From Nocardioides ginsengisegetis (lineage in GTDB: Bacteria > Actinomycetota > Actinomycetes > Propionibacteriales > Nocardioidaceae): a stretch of 64,000 nt of DNA. Positions within the stretch are counted from its first letter, which is position 1. Each line of letters starts with the position of its first letter. A model generated the notes under the pieces. That model saw only the letters and a program-made list of their open reading frames with translations, was not told the origin of the DNA and made no database searches. The stretch lies in contig NZ_JACGXA010000003.1 of NCBI RefSeq assembly GCF_014138045.1, positions 124,001 to 188,000 on the forward strand, given 5' to 3'. A program made the position numbers and the translations under genes. Shown in pieces: positions 24,814 to 33,866 of the stretch.

Positions 24814-25764
24814 GTGCGTGTCCGCCCGCGTCTTCTCGCCACCGCTGCCTTCCTCGCCTCGTCCGTCGCGACCCTGCTCGTCCCGGCCGCGCCGGCCACC
24901 GCCGCCGCTCCGGTGTACGTCGCCCTCGGCGACTCCTACTCCTCGGGCGTCGGCACCCGCAGCTACATCAGCGACGGCACGTCCTGCCAGCGCTCGACCT
25001 ACGCCTACCCCAGCCTGATCGCGGCGGCCCGCGGCTACGCCTTGAACTTCCGGGCCTGCTCGGGCGCGAAGATCCCCGACGTCACCAACAGCCAGCTCTC
25101 GGCGCTGACGGCGGCGACGAGCTACGTGACGATCTCGGTCGGCGGCAACGACGCCGGGTTCAGCGACGTGCTGACCGAGTGCGCCCAGCCCTGGTGGTCG
25201 AGCAACTGCGACGGTGCGATCAACACCGCGCAGGCCTACATCAACAACACCCTGCCGGGCGCGCTCGCGACGCTCTACTCCTCGATCCGGTCCCGGGCGG
25301 CCAACGCGAAGGTCGTCGTCGTGGGCTACCCGCGGCTCTTCCAGGGCGAGGACTGCAACGCGGCGACGTGGTTCAGCCCGGCCGAGGAGACCCGGCTCAA
25401 CCAGACCGCCGACCTGCTCAACTCCAAGCTGGCCAGCGCAGCGGCGGCCCGGGGCTTCGCCTTCGCGAACCCGACCAATGCGTTCATCGGCCACGCGGTC
25501 TGCGACAGCGTGGAGTGGCTCAACGGGCTGTCCAACCCGATCAGCGAGAGCTACCACCCCAACCGGTCCGGGCACTCCTCCGGCTACGCCCCGCTGGTCA
25601 GCCCGCTGCTCACCGGCGCCCCGCTGACGGTCACCGCCGCCACGGTCGCCGCGGCCAGGGCCCAGGGACCGGCGATCGCCGTACAGCAGCGGCGGTACGC
25701 CGACCTCGACGCCTCCATCGAGCCCGAGTCGTTCCGCGCGCCGGTGGTCCCGACGCGCCGCTGA
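24814..25764 (+). CDS. Secreted SGNH/GDSL hydrolase
   Basis: This 316-residue protein has a Sec signal peptide (RLLATAAFLASSVATLLVPA then APATAAAP, cleavage near residue 33) and an SGNH esterase domain. Block I is ALGDSYSSG with the catalytic Ser, block III GGNDAG supplies the oxyanion Asn, and block V near residue 250 is SYHPNRSGH with the catalytic His. It resembles actinobacterial extracellular lipases/esterases that carry disulfide cysteines (CQRSTY, CSGAK, CAQP, CDG). The GTG at 24814 follows GGAGG (24804-24808); an in-frame GTG at 24784 would spoil the signal peptide and was rejected. Confidence 0.92.
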   Translation: MRVRPRLLATAAFLASSVATLLVPAAPATAAAPVYVALGDSYSSGVGTRSYISDGTSCQRSTYAYPSLIAAARGYALNFRACSGAKIPDVTNSQLSALTAATSYVTISVGGNDAGFSDVLTECAQPWWSSNCDGAINTAQAYINNTLPGALATLYSSIRSRAANAKVVVVGYPRLFQGEDCNAATWFSPAEETRLNQTADLLNSKLASAAAARGFAFANPTNAFIGHAVCDSVEWLNGLSNPISESYHPNRSGHSSGYAPLVSPLLTGAPLTVTAATVAAARAQGPAIAVQQRRYADLDASIEPESFRAPVVPTRR

Positions 25765-25801
25765 TCGTCGCGGCGTCGGCGACGGCTGGTAGAACCGGGC
25801 C

Positions 25802-27697
25802 ATGCGTCGCGACACCAGGACCGCCACCGCCACGTTCGCCGCCGGGCTGCTCGCCGTCGGCCTGCTGAGCGGCTGCGACGCGGCCGAGAAGGTCACCGGA
25901 CCGGACGCGACCGACGCCGCCGACACGCTGGCGGGCGCGTTGTCCTCGGGGGACTTCGGCGACGTCGGCGTGGACGGCGGCACCCCGGATGCGGTGAGCC
26001 AGGACTACGCGACCCTCGTCGACGGGATGGGCGACGTGACCCCGTCGGTCACCGCCGGCGAGGTGCAGGAGTCGGGTGACTCCGCGAAGGCCACGCTCCA
26101 GTGGACCTGGCCGATCGCCGGCGACGAGTGGACCTACTCCACGACCGCCGAGTGGACCCTCGTCGACGACGAGTGGCTCGTGGACTGGGACCCCGCCGTC
26201 GTGCAGGGCGACCTCGTGGACGGGCAGCGGCTCGACGCCACGCCGATCGCGGCCCGGCGCGGGCCCGTCGTCGGTGCCCACGGGATCAAGCTGGTCACCG
26301 ACCGGGCGGTGATGCGGTTCGGGATCGACCGCTCGCAGGTGCCGGCGAAGAAGGCCGGCGACTCGGCGCGGCGCCTGGCCGCGCTGGTCGGCATCGACCC
26401 GAAGGCCTACGTCAAGCTGGTCGAAGCGTCGGGGGACAAGGCGTTCGTCGAGGCGATCGTCTACCGGCAGGGCGAGGTGCCGCGGGCGCTCGCGCGCGCC
26501 GACGACATCCCCGGGGTGCTGTCGGTCTCCGGCGAGCTGCCGCTCGCGCCGACCAAGGAGTTCGCGGCGCCCATCCTGGGCCGCGTCGGTCCGGTGACGG
26601 CCGAGATGATCAAGGACGACCCGGACACCTACCACCTGGGCGACGAGGCCGGCACCTCCGGACTCCAGGCCCGCTACGACGAGCAGCTCCGCGGCGTCGA
26701 GGGCGTGGTGGTCGAGCGGGTCGACGACCAGGGCAGCGGGACCGAGCTGTTCCGGGTGGCGGCGCAGGCCGGCACGCCCCTGCGGCTGACGCTCGACGTC
26801 GACCTCCAGCTGGAGGCGGAGCGGCTGCTCGCCGACGTCGGTCCGGCGAGCGCGATCGTCGCGCTCCGGCCCTCGACCGGCGACATCCTCGCCGCGGCCA
26901 ACGGTCCCGGCGCCGACGGCTACAACATGGCGACCTACGGGCAGTTCGCGCCGGGGTCGACGTTCAAGAGCGTCAGCAGCCTCGCGCTGCTCCGGGCCGG
27001 CCTCACCCCCGACAGCGTCGTGCCGTGCACGCCGACGATCACGGTCGACGGCAAGACCTTCAAGAACTACTCCGACTACCCCGCGACCGGGATCGGCCGG
27101 ATCCCGCTGCGCACCGCGCTGGCCAACTCCTGCAACACCGCCTTCATCAGCCAGGCGGGCAAGGCCGGCCGGTCGGGCCTCGTCGACGCGGCCGCGTCGC
27201 TGGGGCTCGGCGTCGACCACGACCTCGGCTTCCCGGCGTACTTCGGCAACGTCGAGCCACCCGCCTCGGAGACCGAGGGCGCCGCCGACATGATCGGGCA
27301 GGGCACGATCCTCGCCTCGCCGATGGCGATGGCCGCGGTGATCGGCTCGGTCCAGTCGGGCCGGCTCGTGGTGCCGCGGCTGGTGGAGTCGGTCGACGTG
27401 GGCCCGCCCGACGGGGTCGAGAAGCTCACGGCCGCGGAGGATGCCGCGCTCAAGTCGATGCTGCGTGGCGTGGTGCTCAACGGGAGCGGCCGGGGGTTGC
27501 TCGACGTGCCCGGCCCGCCGGTGATCGCCAAGACCGGCACCGCGGAGTTCGAGTCCGACGGCGGCAAGGTGCTCACCCACGCCTGGATGATCGCCGCCCA
27601 GGGCGACCTGGCCGTGGCGGTCTTCGTCGACATCGGCGAGTCCGGGTCAGGCACGGCCGGGCCGATCCTCGAGGCGTTCCTCCGGGCCGCCCGCTGA
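25802..27697 (+). CDS. Class B penicillin-binding protein, lipoprotein-type (PBP2a-like)
   Basis: This 631-residue cell-wall transpeptidase starts with a lipoprotein signal (FAAGLLAVGLLSGC, lipobox Cys near residue 25) in place of the usual membrane anchor. An NTF2-like MecA-N domain follows (about 30-145, DEWTYSTTAEWTLVDDEWLV), then a dimerisation region, then the transpeptidase with catalytic Ser386 and Lys389 in GSTFKS, Ser443 in SCN, and Lys577 in KTGT. Such proteins cross-link peptidoglycan and MecA-N members often have low beta-lactam affinity; that property is not shown here. TAGAAC lies six bases before the ATG. Confidence 0.93.
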   Translation: MRRDTRTATATFAAGLLAVGLLSGCDAAEKVTGPDATDAADTLAGALSSGDFGDVGVDGGTPDAVSQDYATLVDGMGDVTPSVTAGEVQESGDSAKATLQWTWPIAGDEWTYSTTAEWTLVDDEWLVDWDPAVVQGDLVDGQRLDATPIAARRGPVVGAHGIKLVTDRAVMRFGIDRSQVPAKKAGDSARRLAALVGIDPKAYVKLVEASGDKAFVEAIVYRQGEVPRALARADDIPGVLSVSGELPLAPTKEFAAPILGRVGPVTAEMIKDDPDTYHLGDEAGTSGLQARYDEQLRGVEGVVVERVDDQGSGTELFRVAAQAGTPLRLTLDVDLQLEAERLLADVGPASAIVALRPSTGDILAAANGPGADGYNMATYGQFAPGSTFKSVSSLALLRAGLTPDSVVPCTPTITVDGKTFKNYSDYPATGIGRIPLRTALANSCNTAFISQAGKAGRSGLVDAAASLGLGVDHDLGFPAYFGNVEPPASETEGAADMIGQGTILASPMAMAAVIGSVQSGRLVVPRLVESVDVGPPDGVEKLTAAEDAALKSMLRGVVLNGSGRGLLDVPGPPVIAKTGTAEFESDGGKVLTHAWMIAAQGDLAVAVFVDIGESGSGTAGPILEAFLRAAR

Positions 27698-27712
27698 CGC
27701 GGGCGACCCGCG
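27698..27712. terminator. Short convergent hairpin
   Basis: CGCGGG and CCCGCG pair around CGA immediately after the penicillin-binding protein stop and just before the permease stop at 27716. A six-pair stem is weak, so the call is tentative. Confidence 0.4.
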
Positions 27713-27715
27713 GGA

Positions 27716-28723
27716 TCAGGACAGCCGCACCCGCGGGTCGAGGATGCTGTAGACGACGTCGACCAGGATGTTGCTCATGATCAGCACCGACGCGCTGAAG
27801 AGCGCCGTGGCCGACACGACGGGCAGGTCGCGGGCACCGACGGCCTGGAGGCTCCAGAAGCCGATGCCCTGGATGTCGAAGATCCGCTCGGTGAAGATCG
27901 TGCCGGCCAGCAGGGTGCCGAACTCCAGCCCGAAGATCGTCACGACGGGGACGAGCGCCGCGCGCAGGCCGTGGCGGTAGACCACCCGGCGCGGCGCCAG
28001 GCCCTTGGCCTTCGCGGTGCGGATGTAGTCCTCGCTGAGAGCCTCGACCATCGCGCCCCGGCTGTAGCGAGTGAACTGCGTCGAGCCGTAGATGCCCAGC
28101 GCCACCCAGGCCAGCAGCATCCCGGAGAACCACGAGGCGGGGTTCTCGGTGATCGGGTGGTAGCCCGGGTTGCTCAGCCCCGGCACCTCGAAGATGACGG
28201 TGCAGTAGAGCCACGCGAGGAGGGCGAACAGGTAGTAGGGCACCGAGCTGATGACCAGGAAGCTCGACACGAGGGCCTTGTCCGCGACGCTGCCCCGTCG
28301 TCGGGCGGCCGCCACCCCGATCGGGATGCCGAAGGTCAGGTAGAGGAACGCGCCGCCGATCGCCACGGAGAACGTCGCCGGTAGCCGCGACTTCATCTCG
28401 GTCCACACGGGGACCTTGGTGCGGTAGGAGTAGCCCAGGCAGGGCGCCGGGCAGTCGTAGGCCGTCGGGCCGATCTTGATGGTGCGGCCGACGAAGACGC
28501 CCTTGGCGAACTTGCCGTACTCCTCGTAGACCGGGTTGTCGTACCCGAGCGAGTGCTCGAAGGTCGCGAGCCGGGCCGGGCTGCACCGGTTGTTGGTCTC
28601 GCGGTCACAGATGGGTTGGGCCGGGCTCGAGGGGCCGTACCAGAACAGCAGGAAGATCGCCATGGAGACCAGGCCCACCACGACGACGCCCGCGAGCAGG
28701 CGCTTGACGACGTAACCGAACAT
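27716..28723 (-). CDS. DppB/OppB-type ABC transporter permease, copy A
   Basis: This 335-residue permease has the DppB pattern: an N-terminal helix (VVKRLLAGVVVVGLVSMAIF), a large extracytoplasmic loop (about 35-115) with four cysteines (CDRE, NRCS, CPAPC), then five helices with the EAA loop (MVEALSEDYIRTAKAKGL followed by RAALVP). It would form half the channel for peptides or similar solutes. It differs from copy B (28841) at only about one residue in ten. No DppC, ATPase or binding protein is in the window. The upstream GGGGGTTCT and promoter are also shared with copy B. Confidence 0.9.
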   Translation of the reverse strand: MFGYVVKRLLAGVVVVGLVSMAIFLLFWYGPSSPAQPICDRETNNRCSPARLATFEHSLGYDNPVYEEYGKFAKGVFVGRTIKIGPTAYDCPAPCLGYSYRTKVPVWTEMKSRLPATFSVAIGGAFLYLTFGIPIGVAAARRRGSVADKALVSSFLVISSVPYYLFALLAWLYCTVIFEVPGLSNPGYHPITENPASWFSGMLLAWVALGIYGSTQFTRYSRGAMVEALSEDYIRTAKAKGLAPRRVVYRHGLRAALVPVVTIFGLEFGTLLAGTIFTERIFDIQGIGFWSLQAVGARDLPVVSATALFSASVLIMSNILVDVVYSILDPRVRLS

Positions 28724-28769
28724 TCCGAGAACCCCCTAGGCGTGCCGCGACAGCCGCGCGACCGGGGCC

Positions 28770-28798
28770 GTTCTACTCCACGGGGCGGGCGAAGTCGA
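28770..28798 (-). promoter_or_regulatory. Promoter of permease copy A
   Basis: On the minus strand TCGACT (28793-28798) and TAGAAC (28770-28775) are spaced by 17 bases, 46 bases before the start codon. The same two hexamers with the same spacing precede copy B, so both promoters came with the duplication. Confidence 0.65.
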
Positions 28799-28840
28799 TC
28801 CCCTTGCAGTGATTGACCGCCGGCTGCGGGGGAGCGGTCG

Positions 28841-29848
28841 TCAGGACAGGCGCACGCGCGGGTCGAGGACGCCGTAGACGACGTCGACCAGGATGTTGCT
28901 CAGGATCAGGACGGCCGCGCTGAACAGCGCCGTCGCCGACACGACCGGCAGGTCGCGGGCGCCGACGGCCTGCACGCTCCAGAAGCCGATGCCCTGGATG
29001 TCGAAGATCCGCTCGGTGAAGATCGTGCCGGCCAGCAGGGTGCCGAACTCCAGTCCGAAGATCGTCACGACCGGCACCAGGGCGGCCCGCAGGGCGTGCT
29101 TGTAGACGACGTTCCGCGGCTGCAGGCCCTTGGCCTTCGCCGTGCGGATGTAGTCCTCGCCCAGCGCCTCGACCATCGCGCCGCGGCTGTACCGGGTGAA
29201 CTGCGTGGACCCGTAGATGCCCAGCGCCACCCAGGCCAGGATCATCCCGGAGAACCACGTCGCCGGGTTGTCGGTGAGCGGGTGGTAGCCCGGGTTGCTC
29301 AGTCCCGGCACCTCGAAGATGACGGTGCAGTAGAGCCAGGCGAGCAGGGCGAAGAGGTAGTAGGGCACCGAGCTGATCACCAGGAAGCTCGAGACCAGGG
29401 CCTTGTCGGCCGTGCTCCCGCGCCGCCGGGCGGCCGCCACGCCGATCGGGATGCCGAAGGTCAGGTAGAGGAAGGCGCCGCCGATGGCCACGGAGAACGT
29501 CGCGGGCAGGCGGGACTTCATCTCCGCCCAGACCGGGACCTTCGTGCGGTAGGAGTAGCCCAGGCACGGGGCCGGGCAGTCGTAGTCGGTGGGGCCGATC
29601 GTGATCGTGCGCCCGACGAAGACGCCCTGGGCGAACTTGCCGTACTCATCGTAGATCGGGTTGTCGTAGCCCAGCTGGTGCTCGAACCGGGCAAGCCGGA
29701 CGGGGGTGCACTTGTTGCTGGTCTCGTGGTCACAGATCGGCTGGGCCGGGCTCGAGGGGCCGTACCAGAACAGCGCGAAGATCGCCATGGAGACGAGCAC
29801 GAGCACCACCACTCCGGCGAGCAGGCGCTTCACGACATAACCGACCAT
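28841..29848 (-). CDS. DppB/OppB-type ABC transporter permease, copy B
   Basis: A 335-residue tandem duplicate of the permease at 27716, with the same loop cysteines, EAA loop (MVEALGEDYIRTAKAKGL) and C-terminus (ILDPRVRLS in A, VLDPRVRLS in B). The ATG at 29848 was chosen over 29881 because it aligns with copy A and has GGGGG upstream. Identical length and near-identical sequence show a recent duplication or ongoing gene conversion. Differences cluster in the first loop and in conservative swaps, so both copies look functional. Partners for the transporter must be encoded elsewhere. Confidence 0.9.
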   Translation of the reverse strand: MVGYVVKRLLAGVVVLVLVSMAIFALFWYGPSSPAQPICDHETSNKCTPVRLARFEHQLGYDNPIYDEYGKFAQGVFVGRTITIGPTDYDCPAPCLGYSYRTKVPVWAEMKSRLPATFSVAIGGAFLYLTFGIPIGVAAARRRGSTADKALVSSFLVISSVPYYLFALLAWLYCTVIFEVPGLSNPGYHPLTDNPATWFSGMILAWVALGIYGSTQFTRYSRGAMVEALGEDYIRTAKAKGLQPRNVVYKHALRAALVPVVTIFGLEFGTLLAGTIFTERIFDIQGIGFWSVQAVGARDLPVVSATALFSAAVLILSNILVDVVYGVLDPRVRLS

Positions 29849-29903
29849 CCCAGAACCCCCCAAGGGCAACGCAGTGCGCACCCGGCGGCGCCGGGACTGG
29901 GAA

Positions 29904-29932
29904 GTTCTACTGCACCGGCGCCCGGAAGTCGA
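29904..29932 (-). promoter_or_regulatory. Promoter of permease copy B
   Basis: TCGACT (29927-29932) and TAGAAC (29904-29909) on the minus strand, 17-base spacer, overlapping the end of the EF-G-like gene. It matches the promoter at 28770-28798 in both hexamers and spacing while the spacer bases differ. Confidence 0.65.
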
Positions 29933-32026
29933 TCACTTCGGGCCGATCGAGCGCGCCACGTCGTCGGGCATGGCCTCGTAGTGGGCGAAGGTGCGGGTGA
30001 ACGTGCCGGCACCATGGGTGGCCGAGCGGAGGTCGACGGCGTAGCGGACCAGCTCGGTCTGCGGCACCTCGGCGAGCACCTGGGTGCGCTCGTCGCCCGC
30101 CTGGTCGGTCCCGAGCAGTCGGGCCCGGCGCGCGGACAGGTCGCTCATCACCGGCCCGACGAGCTCGTCGGGGACCACGACGGTGACGGTGTCGTAGGGC
30201 TCGAGCATCGTGACCGTGGTCGTCGCGGCGGCCTCGCGCAGGGCGAGCGCTCCGGCGGTCTGGAACGCCATGTCGGAGGAGTCGACGCTGTGCGCCTTGC
30301 CGTCGGTGAGGGTGACCCGGAGGTCGACGACGGGGTAGCCGTTGCGGACCCCGCGCTGCATCTGCGCCCGGACGCCCTTCTCCACGCTCGGGATGAACTG
30401 CCGCGGCACCGCACCGCCGACGACCTTGTCGACGAACTCGAACCCCGACCCCTCGGGCAGGGGCTCGACCTCGATGTCGCACACGGCGAACTGGCCGTGG
30501 CCGCCCGACTGCTTCACGTGCCGCCCGTGACCCTTGGCGGGCCCGGAGAAGGTCTCCCGCAGCGAGACCAGGAACGGCTCCTGGTCGACGTGCACGGAGT
30601 AGCGCGAGGTGAGGCGCTCGAGCACCACGTCGGCGTGCGCCTCGCCCATGCACCAGAGCACGAGCTGGTGGGTCTCGGAGTTGTTCTCGATCCGCAGCGA
30701 CGGGTCCTCGGCGCCGAGCCGCGCCAGCGCCTGGGAGAGCTTGTCCTCGTCGGCCTTGCTGTGCGCCACGATCGCGACCGGCAGCAGCGGCTCGGGCATC
30801 GTCCAGGGCCGCAGCACCCGCGGCTCCTCGATGGGGGACAGGGTGTCGCCGGTCTCCGCCCGGGTCAGCCGGCCGATCGCGCACAGGTCGCCGGCGATGA
30901 TCCGGCCGGCCGGCACCTGGGCCCGGCCGAAGGGGTGCGCCAGCGCCCCGATCCGCTCGTCCTCGTCGTGGTCCTCGTGCCCGTGGCCGTCGCCGAAGAA
31001 CGAGGTCACGTGACCCGACACGTGCACCGGCTGGTCGGGGCGCAGGGTCCCGGAGAAGACCCGGACCAGGCTGAGGCGACCGACGTACGGGTCGCTGGTG
31101 GTCTTCACGATCTCGGCGACGAGGGTGCCGTCGGGGTCGCAGGTGATCGTGCCCGCGGCCTTGCCGGCCGGGGTGAAGACCTCCGGGGCGGGATGCTCCA
31201 CGGGCGAGGGGAAGCCCCGCACCACGAGGTCGAGCAGCTCGGTGCAGCCGACCCCGCTGGTCGAGCAGACCGGCACGACCGGGAAGAAGGTCGCCCGGGC
31301 CACGGCCCGCTCGAGGTCGGCGGTCAGCACGTCCTCGCCGATCACCTCGCCGCCGACGTAACGGTCCATCAGGGTCTCGTCCTCGGACTCCTCGATGACG
31401 CCCTCGATGAGCTCGCCGCGGAGCTCCTCGTGCTCGTCGTCGCCGGGGGCCAGGAGGCCGGTCAGGGAGACGACCTCGTCGCCGGAGCGGACCGGGACGT
31501 AGAGCGGCATCACCCGCTCGCCGAACGCTTCCCGCGTCTGGCGCAGCACCCCGTCGTAGTCGGCGCGGGCCTGGTCGAGCTTGGCCACCACCACGGCGCG
31601 GGGCATGCCGACCTCGGCGCACTCGGCCCACAGCACGCGGGTCGCCTCGTCGACGCCCTCGTTGGCGGCCACGACGAACAGCGCGCAGTCGGCGGCCCGC
31701 AGCCCGGCCCGGAGCTCGCCCACGAAGTCGGCGTAGCCGGGGGTGTCGACGAGGTTGACCTTCGTGCCGGCGTGCACGAGCGGTGCGACCGCGAGGGAGA
31801 TGGAGCGGCCGTGGGCCTGCTCGGACTCCTCGAAGTCGCAGACGGTGGTGCCGTCGCGGACCGAGCCGGCGCGGGTGACGGCGCCCGAGGCGGCGAGCAG
31901 GGTCTCGACCAACGTGGTCTTGCCGGAGCCACTCGGGCCCACGAGCACGACGTTGCGGATCCGATCGGGGCTGCTCGCCTCCAGATCGTGGCCCGATGCT
32001 CTCCGGGAGCTTCCCTTCTCGGCCAT
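29933..32026 (-). CDS. Elongation factor G-like GTPase (EF-G2 type)
   Basis: This 697-residue protein has the five-domain EF-G layout. The G domain shows VGPSGSGKTTLVE, VDTPGYADF and, where canonical factors have NKxD, VVAKLDQARADY with Ala for Asn. The G2 region reads GRSISLA instead of RGITI. Domains IV-V include KGHGRHVKQSGGHGQFAVCD and MLEPYDTVTVVVPDELVGPV. A His/Asp-rich insert near residue 345 (FFGDGHGHEDHDEDERIG) is notable. It matches the actinobacterial EF-G2 (FusA2) group, which binds the ribosome but has weak or no translocase activity. GGAGG lies six bases before the ATG at 32026. Confidence 0.9.
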   Translation of the reverse strand: MAEKGSSRRASGHDLEASSPDRIRNVVLVGPSGSGKTTLVETLLAASGAVTRAGSVRDGTTVCDFEESEQAHGRSISLAVAPLVHAGTKVNLVDTPGYADFVGELRAGLRAADCALFVVAANEGVDEATRVLWAECAEVGMPRAVVVAKLDQARADYDGVLRQTREAFGERVMPLYVPVRSGDEVVSLTGLLAPGDDEHEELRGELIEGVIEESEDETLMDRYVGGEVIGEDVLTADLERAVARATFFPVVPVCSTSGVGCTELLDLVVRGFPSPVEHPAPEVFTPAGKAAGTITCDPDGTLVAEIVKTTSDPYVGRLSLVRVFSGTLRPDQPVHVSGHVTSFFGDGHGHEDHDEDERIGALAHPFGRAQVPAGRIIAGDLCAIGRLTRAETGDTLSPIEEPRVLRPWTMPEPLLPVAIVAHSKADEDKLSQALARLGAEDPSLRIENNSETHQLVLWCMGEAHADVVLERLTSRYSVHVDQEPFLVSLRETFSGPAKGHGRHVKQSGGHGQFAVCDIEVEPLPEGSGFEFVDKVVGGAVPRQFIPSVEKGVRAQMQRGVRNGYPVVDLRVTLTDGKAHSVDSSDMAFQTAGALALREAAATTTVTMLEPYDTVTVVVPDELVGPVMSDLSARRARLLGTDQAGDERTQVLAEVPQTELVRYAVDLRSATHGAGTFTRTFAHYEAMPDDVARSIGPK

Positions 32027-32369
32027 CACGCACCTCCGACCCGGCACCGGCCGGGTGCGGGTGCCCTGTCTCCGAGGCAACTCCTGTTGGGGCCCGCGCG
32101 CAAGGGGGGATTTGGGGAAAGAGGAGTGCTCACACGCACGCGGGGGACCGGGCAGCGGCCGGTCGACCCCGCGTGCGTGCATGGCTGGCCCGGATGCGTG
32201 GGGACGTGCCCGGGGCCGAGCGAGGGTGAACCCCTCGCTGCATGGGGTCAGCAAGGGGTTCATTGCCGACGACAGGGTGCTCCCTCCGAGGTCGACATCC
32301 GTAGAATCCCACGAACCCGCCGACGCTGTCCCCTGTTTCGGGCAACCTCTGGGGTGCAAGGGTGGTCCC
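32027..32369. other. Long intergenic region with a 14-base-arm hairpin
   Basis: This 343-base gap separates the divergent EF-G2 and semialdehyde dehydrogenase genes. It contains an inverted repeat with arms 32227-32240 and 32249-32262 (TGAACCCCT-CGCTG against CAGCA-AGGGGTTCA, one mismatch, eight-base loop) and a TAGAAT at about 32302 that could be a -10 for the rightward gene. GCACGCGGGG and CCCCGCGTGC at about 32132-32181 are a further pair. No convincing ORF is present. Confidence 0.5.
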
Positions 32370-33839
32370 ATGACCGCTCACACTCCTGCACTCGACCTGC
32401 TGGCTCCGGACCAGCGCGGCATCCTCATCGGCGGCACCTGGCGCGAGGCCGACAGCGGCGACCGGTTCGAGGTCATCGACCCCGCCGACGGGTCCGTCAT
32501 CACGACCGTCGCCGACGCCTCGGCGGGCGAGGCGATCGAGGCCCTCGACGCGGCCGTCGAGGCCCAGCACTCGTGGTCCCGGACGCCGCCGCGCGAGCGT
32601 GGCGAGATCCTGCGGACCGCCTTCGAGCTGGTCACGGCGCGGGCCGACGAGTTCGCGGCACTGATGAGCCTGGAGATGGGCAAGACCGTGGCCGAGGCGC
32701 GCGGCGAGGTGGCCTATGGCATCGAGTTCTTCCGGTGGTACGCCGAGGAGGCGGTGCGCATCCACGGCCGCTACATGCAGGCCCCCGCCGGTGGCAGCCG
32801 GCTGCTGACGCTGAAGAAGCCGGTCGGCCCGTGCCTGTTCGTGACGCCCTGGAACTTCCCGTTGGCCATGGGCACCCGCAAGATCGGGCCGGCCATCGCG
32901 GCCGGCTGCACGATGGTGGTCAAGCCCGCCCACCAGACGCCGCTGACGATGCTGGCGCTGGCCGGCGTGCTCGCCGAGGCCGGCCTGCCCGACGGCGTGC
33001 TCAACATCGTGCCGACCACCGACGCGGCCGGGGTGAGCGAGGCTCTGATGGCCGATGACCGCCTCCGCAAGGTCAGCTTCACCGGCTCGACCGGCATCGG
33101 GAAGGTGCTGGTCCGCCAGTCCGCCGAGCAGCTCCTGCGGGTGAGCATGGAGCTCGGCGGCAACGCGCCGTTCCTGGTCTTCGAGGATGCCGACGTCGAC
33201 GCGGCCGTCGACGGCGCGATGCTGGCCAAGATGCGCAACATGGGCGAGGCCTGCACGGCCGCCAACCGGTTCCTCGTGCACCGCTCGGTGGCCGCGGAGT
33301 TCGCCGAGAAGCTCGGCAAGCGCATGGGCGCCCTGACCGTCGGCCGCGGCCAGGACACCGGCGTCGACGTCGGTCCGCTCATCGACGAGAAGGCGGTCGA
33401 GTCGGTCAGCCAGCTGGTCACCGACGCGATCCACGACGGGGCGACCGTCGTCTGCGGCGGCCAGGCCCCCGACGGCCCCGGCTTCTTCTATCCCCCGACC
33501 GTCCTGCTCGACGTGCCGGCCGAGTCGGCGATCAACGCGGAGGAGATCTTCGGCCCGGTCGCGCCCATCACGACCTTCGACACCGAGGAGGAGGCCGTCG
33601 CGCGGGCCAACGACACCGAGTACGGCCTGTCGTCCTACGCCTACACCCGCGACCTGGCCCGCACGATCCGGCTGGCGGAGTCGCTCGACTACGGCATGGT
33701 CGGGATCAACACCGGCCTCGTCTCCAACCCGGCGGCGCCCTTCGGTGGCGTCAAGGCCAGCGGGTTCGGGCGCGAGGGCGGCTTCGAGGGCATCGAGGAG
33801 TACCTCGAGACGACGTACGTCAACCTGCCTGCCGGCTGA
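32370..33839 (+). CDS. gabD: Succinate-semialdehyde dehydrogenase (NAD(P)+)
   Basis: This 489-residue aldehyde dehydrogenase oxidises succinate semialdehyde or a similar short aldehyde to the acid. The Rossmann loop FTGSTGIGKVL, the general-base Glu in MELGGNAPF (near residue 268) and the catalytic Cys in GEACTAANRF (near residue 296) are all present, as is TPWNFPLAMGTRKIGPA and the C-terminal NPAAPFGGVKASGFGREGG. That end and MGKTVAEARGEVAYGIEFFR fit the GabD group. ATG 32370 lacks a clear SD. It has no GABA transaminase next to it, so it could act on other semialdehydes. Confidence 0.87.
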   Translation: MTAHTPALDLLAPDQRGILIGGTWREADSGDRFEVIDPADGSVITTVADASAGEAIEALDAAVEAQHSWSRTPPRERGEILRTAFELVTARADEFAALMSLEMGKTVAEARGEVAYGIEFFRWYAEEAVRIHGRYMQAPAGGSRLLTLKKPVGPCLFVTPWNFPLAMGTRKIGPAIAAGCTMVVKPAHQTPLTMLALAGVLAEAGLPDGVLNIVPTTDAAGVSEALMADDRLRKVSFTGSTGIGKVLVRQSAEQLLRVSMELGGNAPFLVFEDADVDAAVDGAMLAKMRNMGEACTAANRFLVHRSVAAEFAEKLGKRMGALTVGRGQDTGVDVGPLIDEKAVESVSQLVTDAIHDGATVVCGGQAPDGPGFFYPPTVLLDVPAESAINAEEIFGPVAPITTFDTEEEAVARANDTEYGLSSYAYTRDLARTIRLAESLDYGMVGINTGLVSNPAAPFGGVKASGFGREGGFEGIEEYLETTYVNLPAG

Positions 33840-33866
33840 GTCCGCGGCCCCGGGCAGGATGGCGCC

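Noticed and set aside
29096-33058. A 1320-codon plus-strand open frame
   Set aside because: It is antisense to the permease copy B and EF-G2-like genes and shares no recognisable domain.
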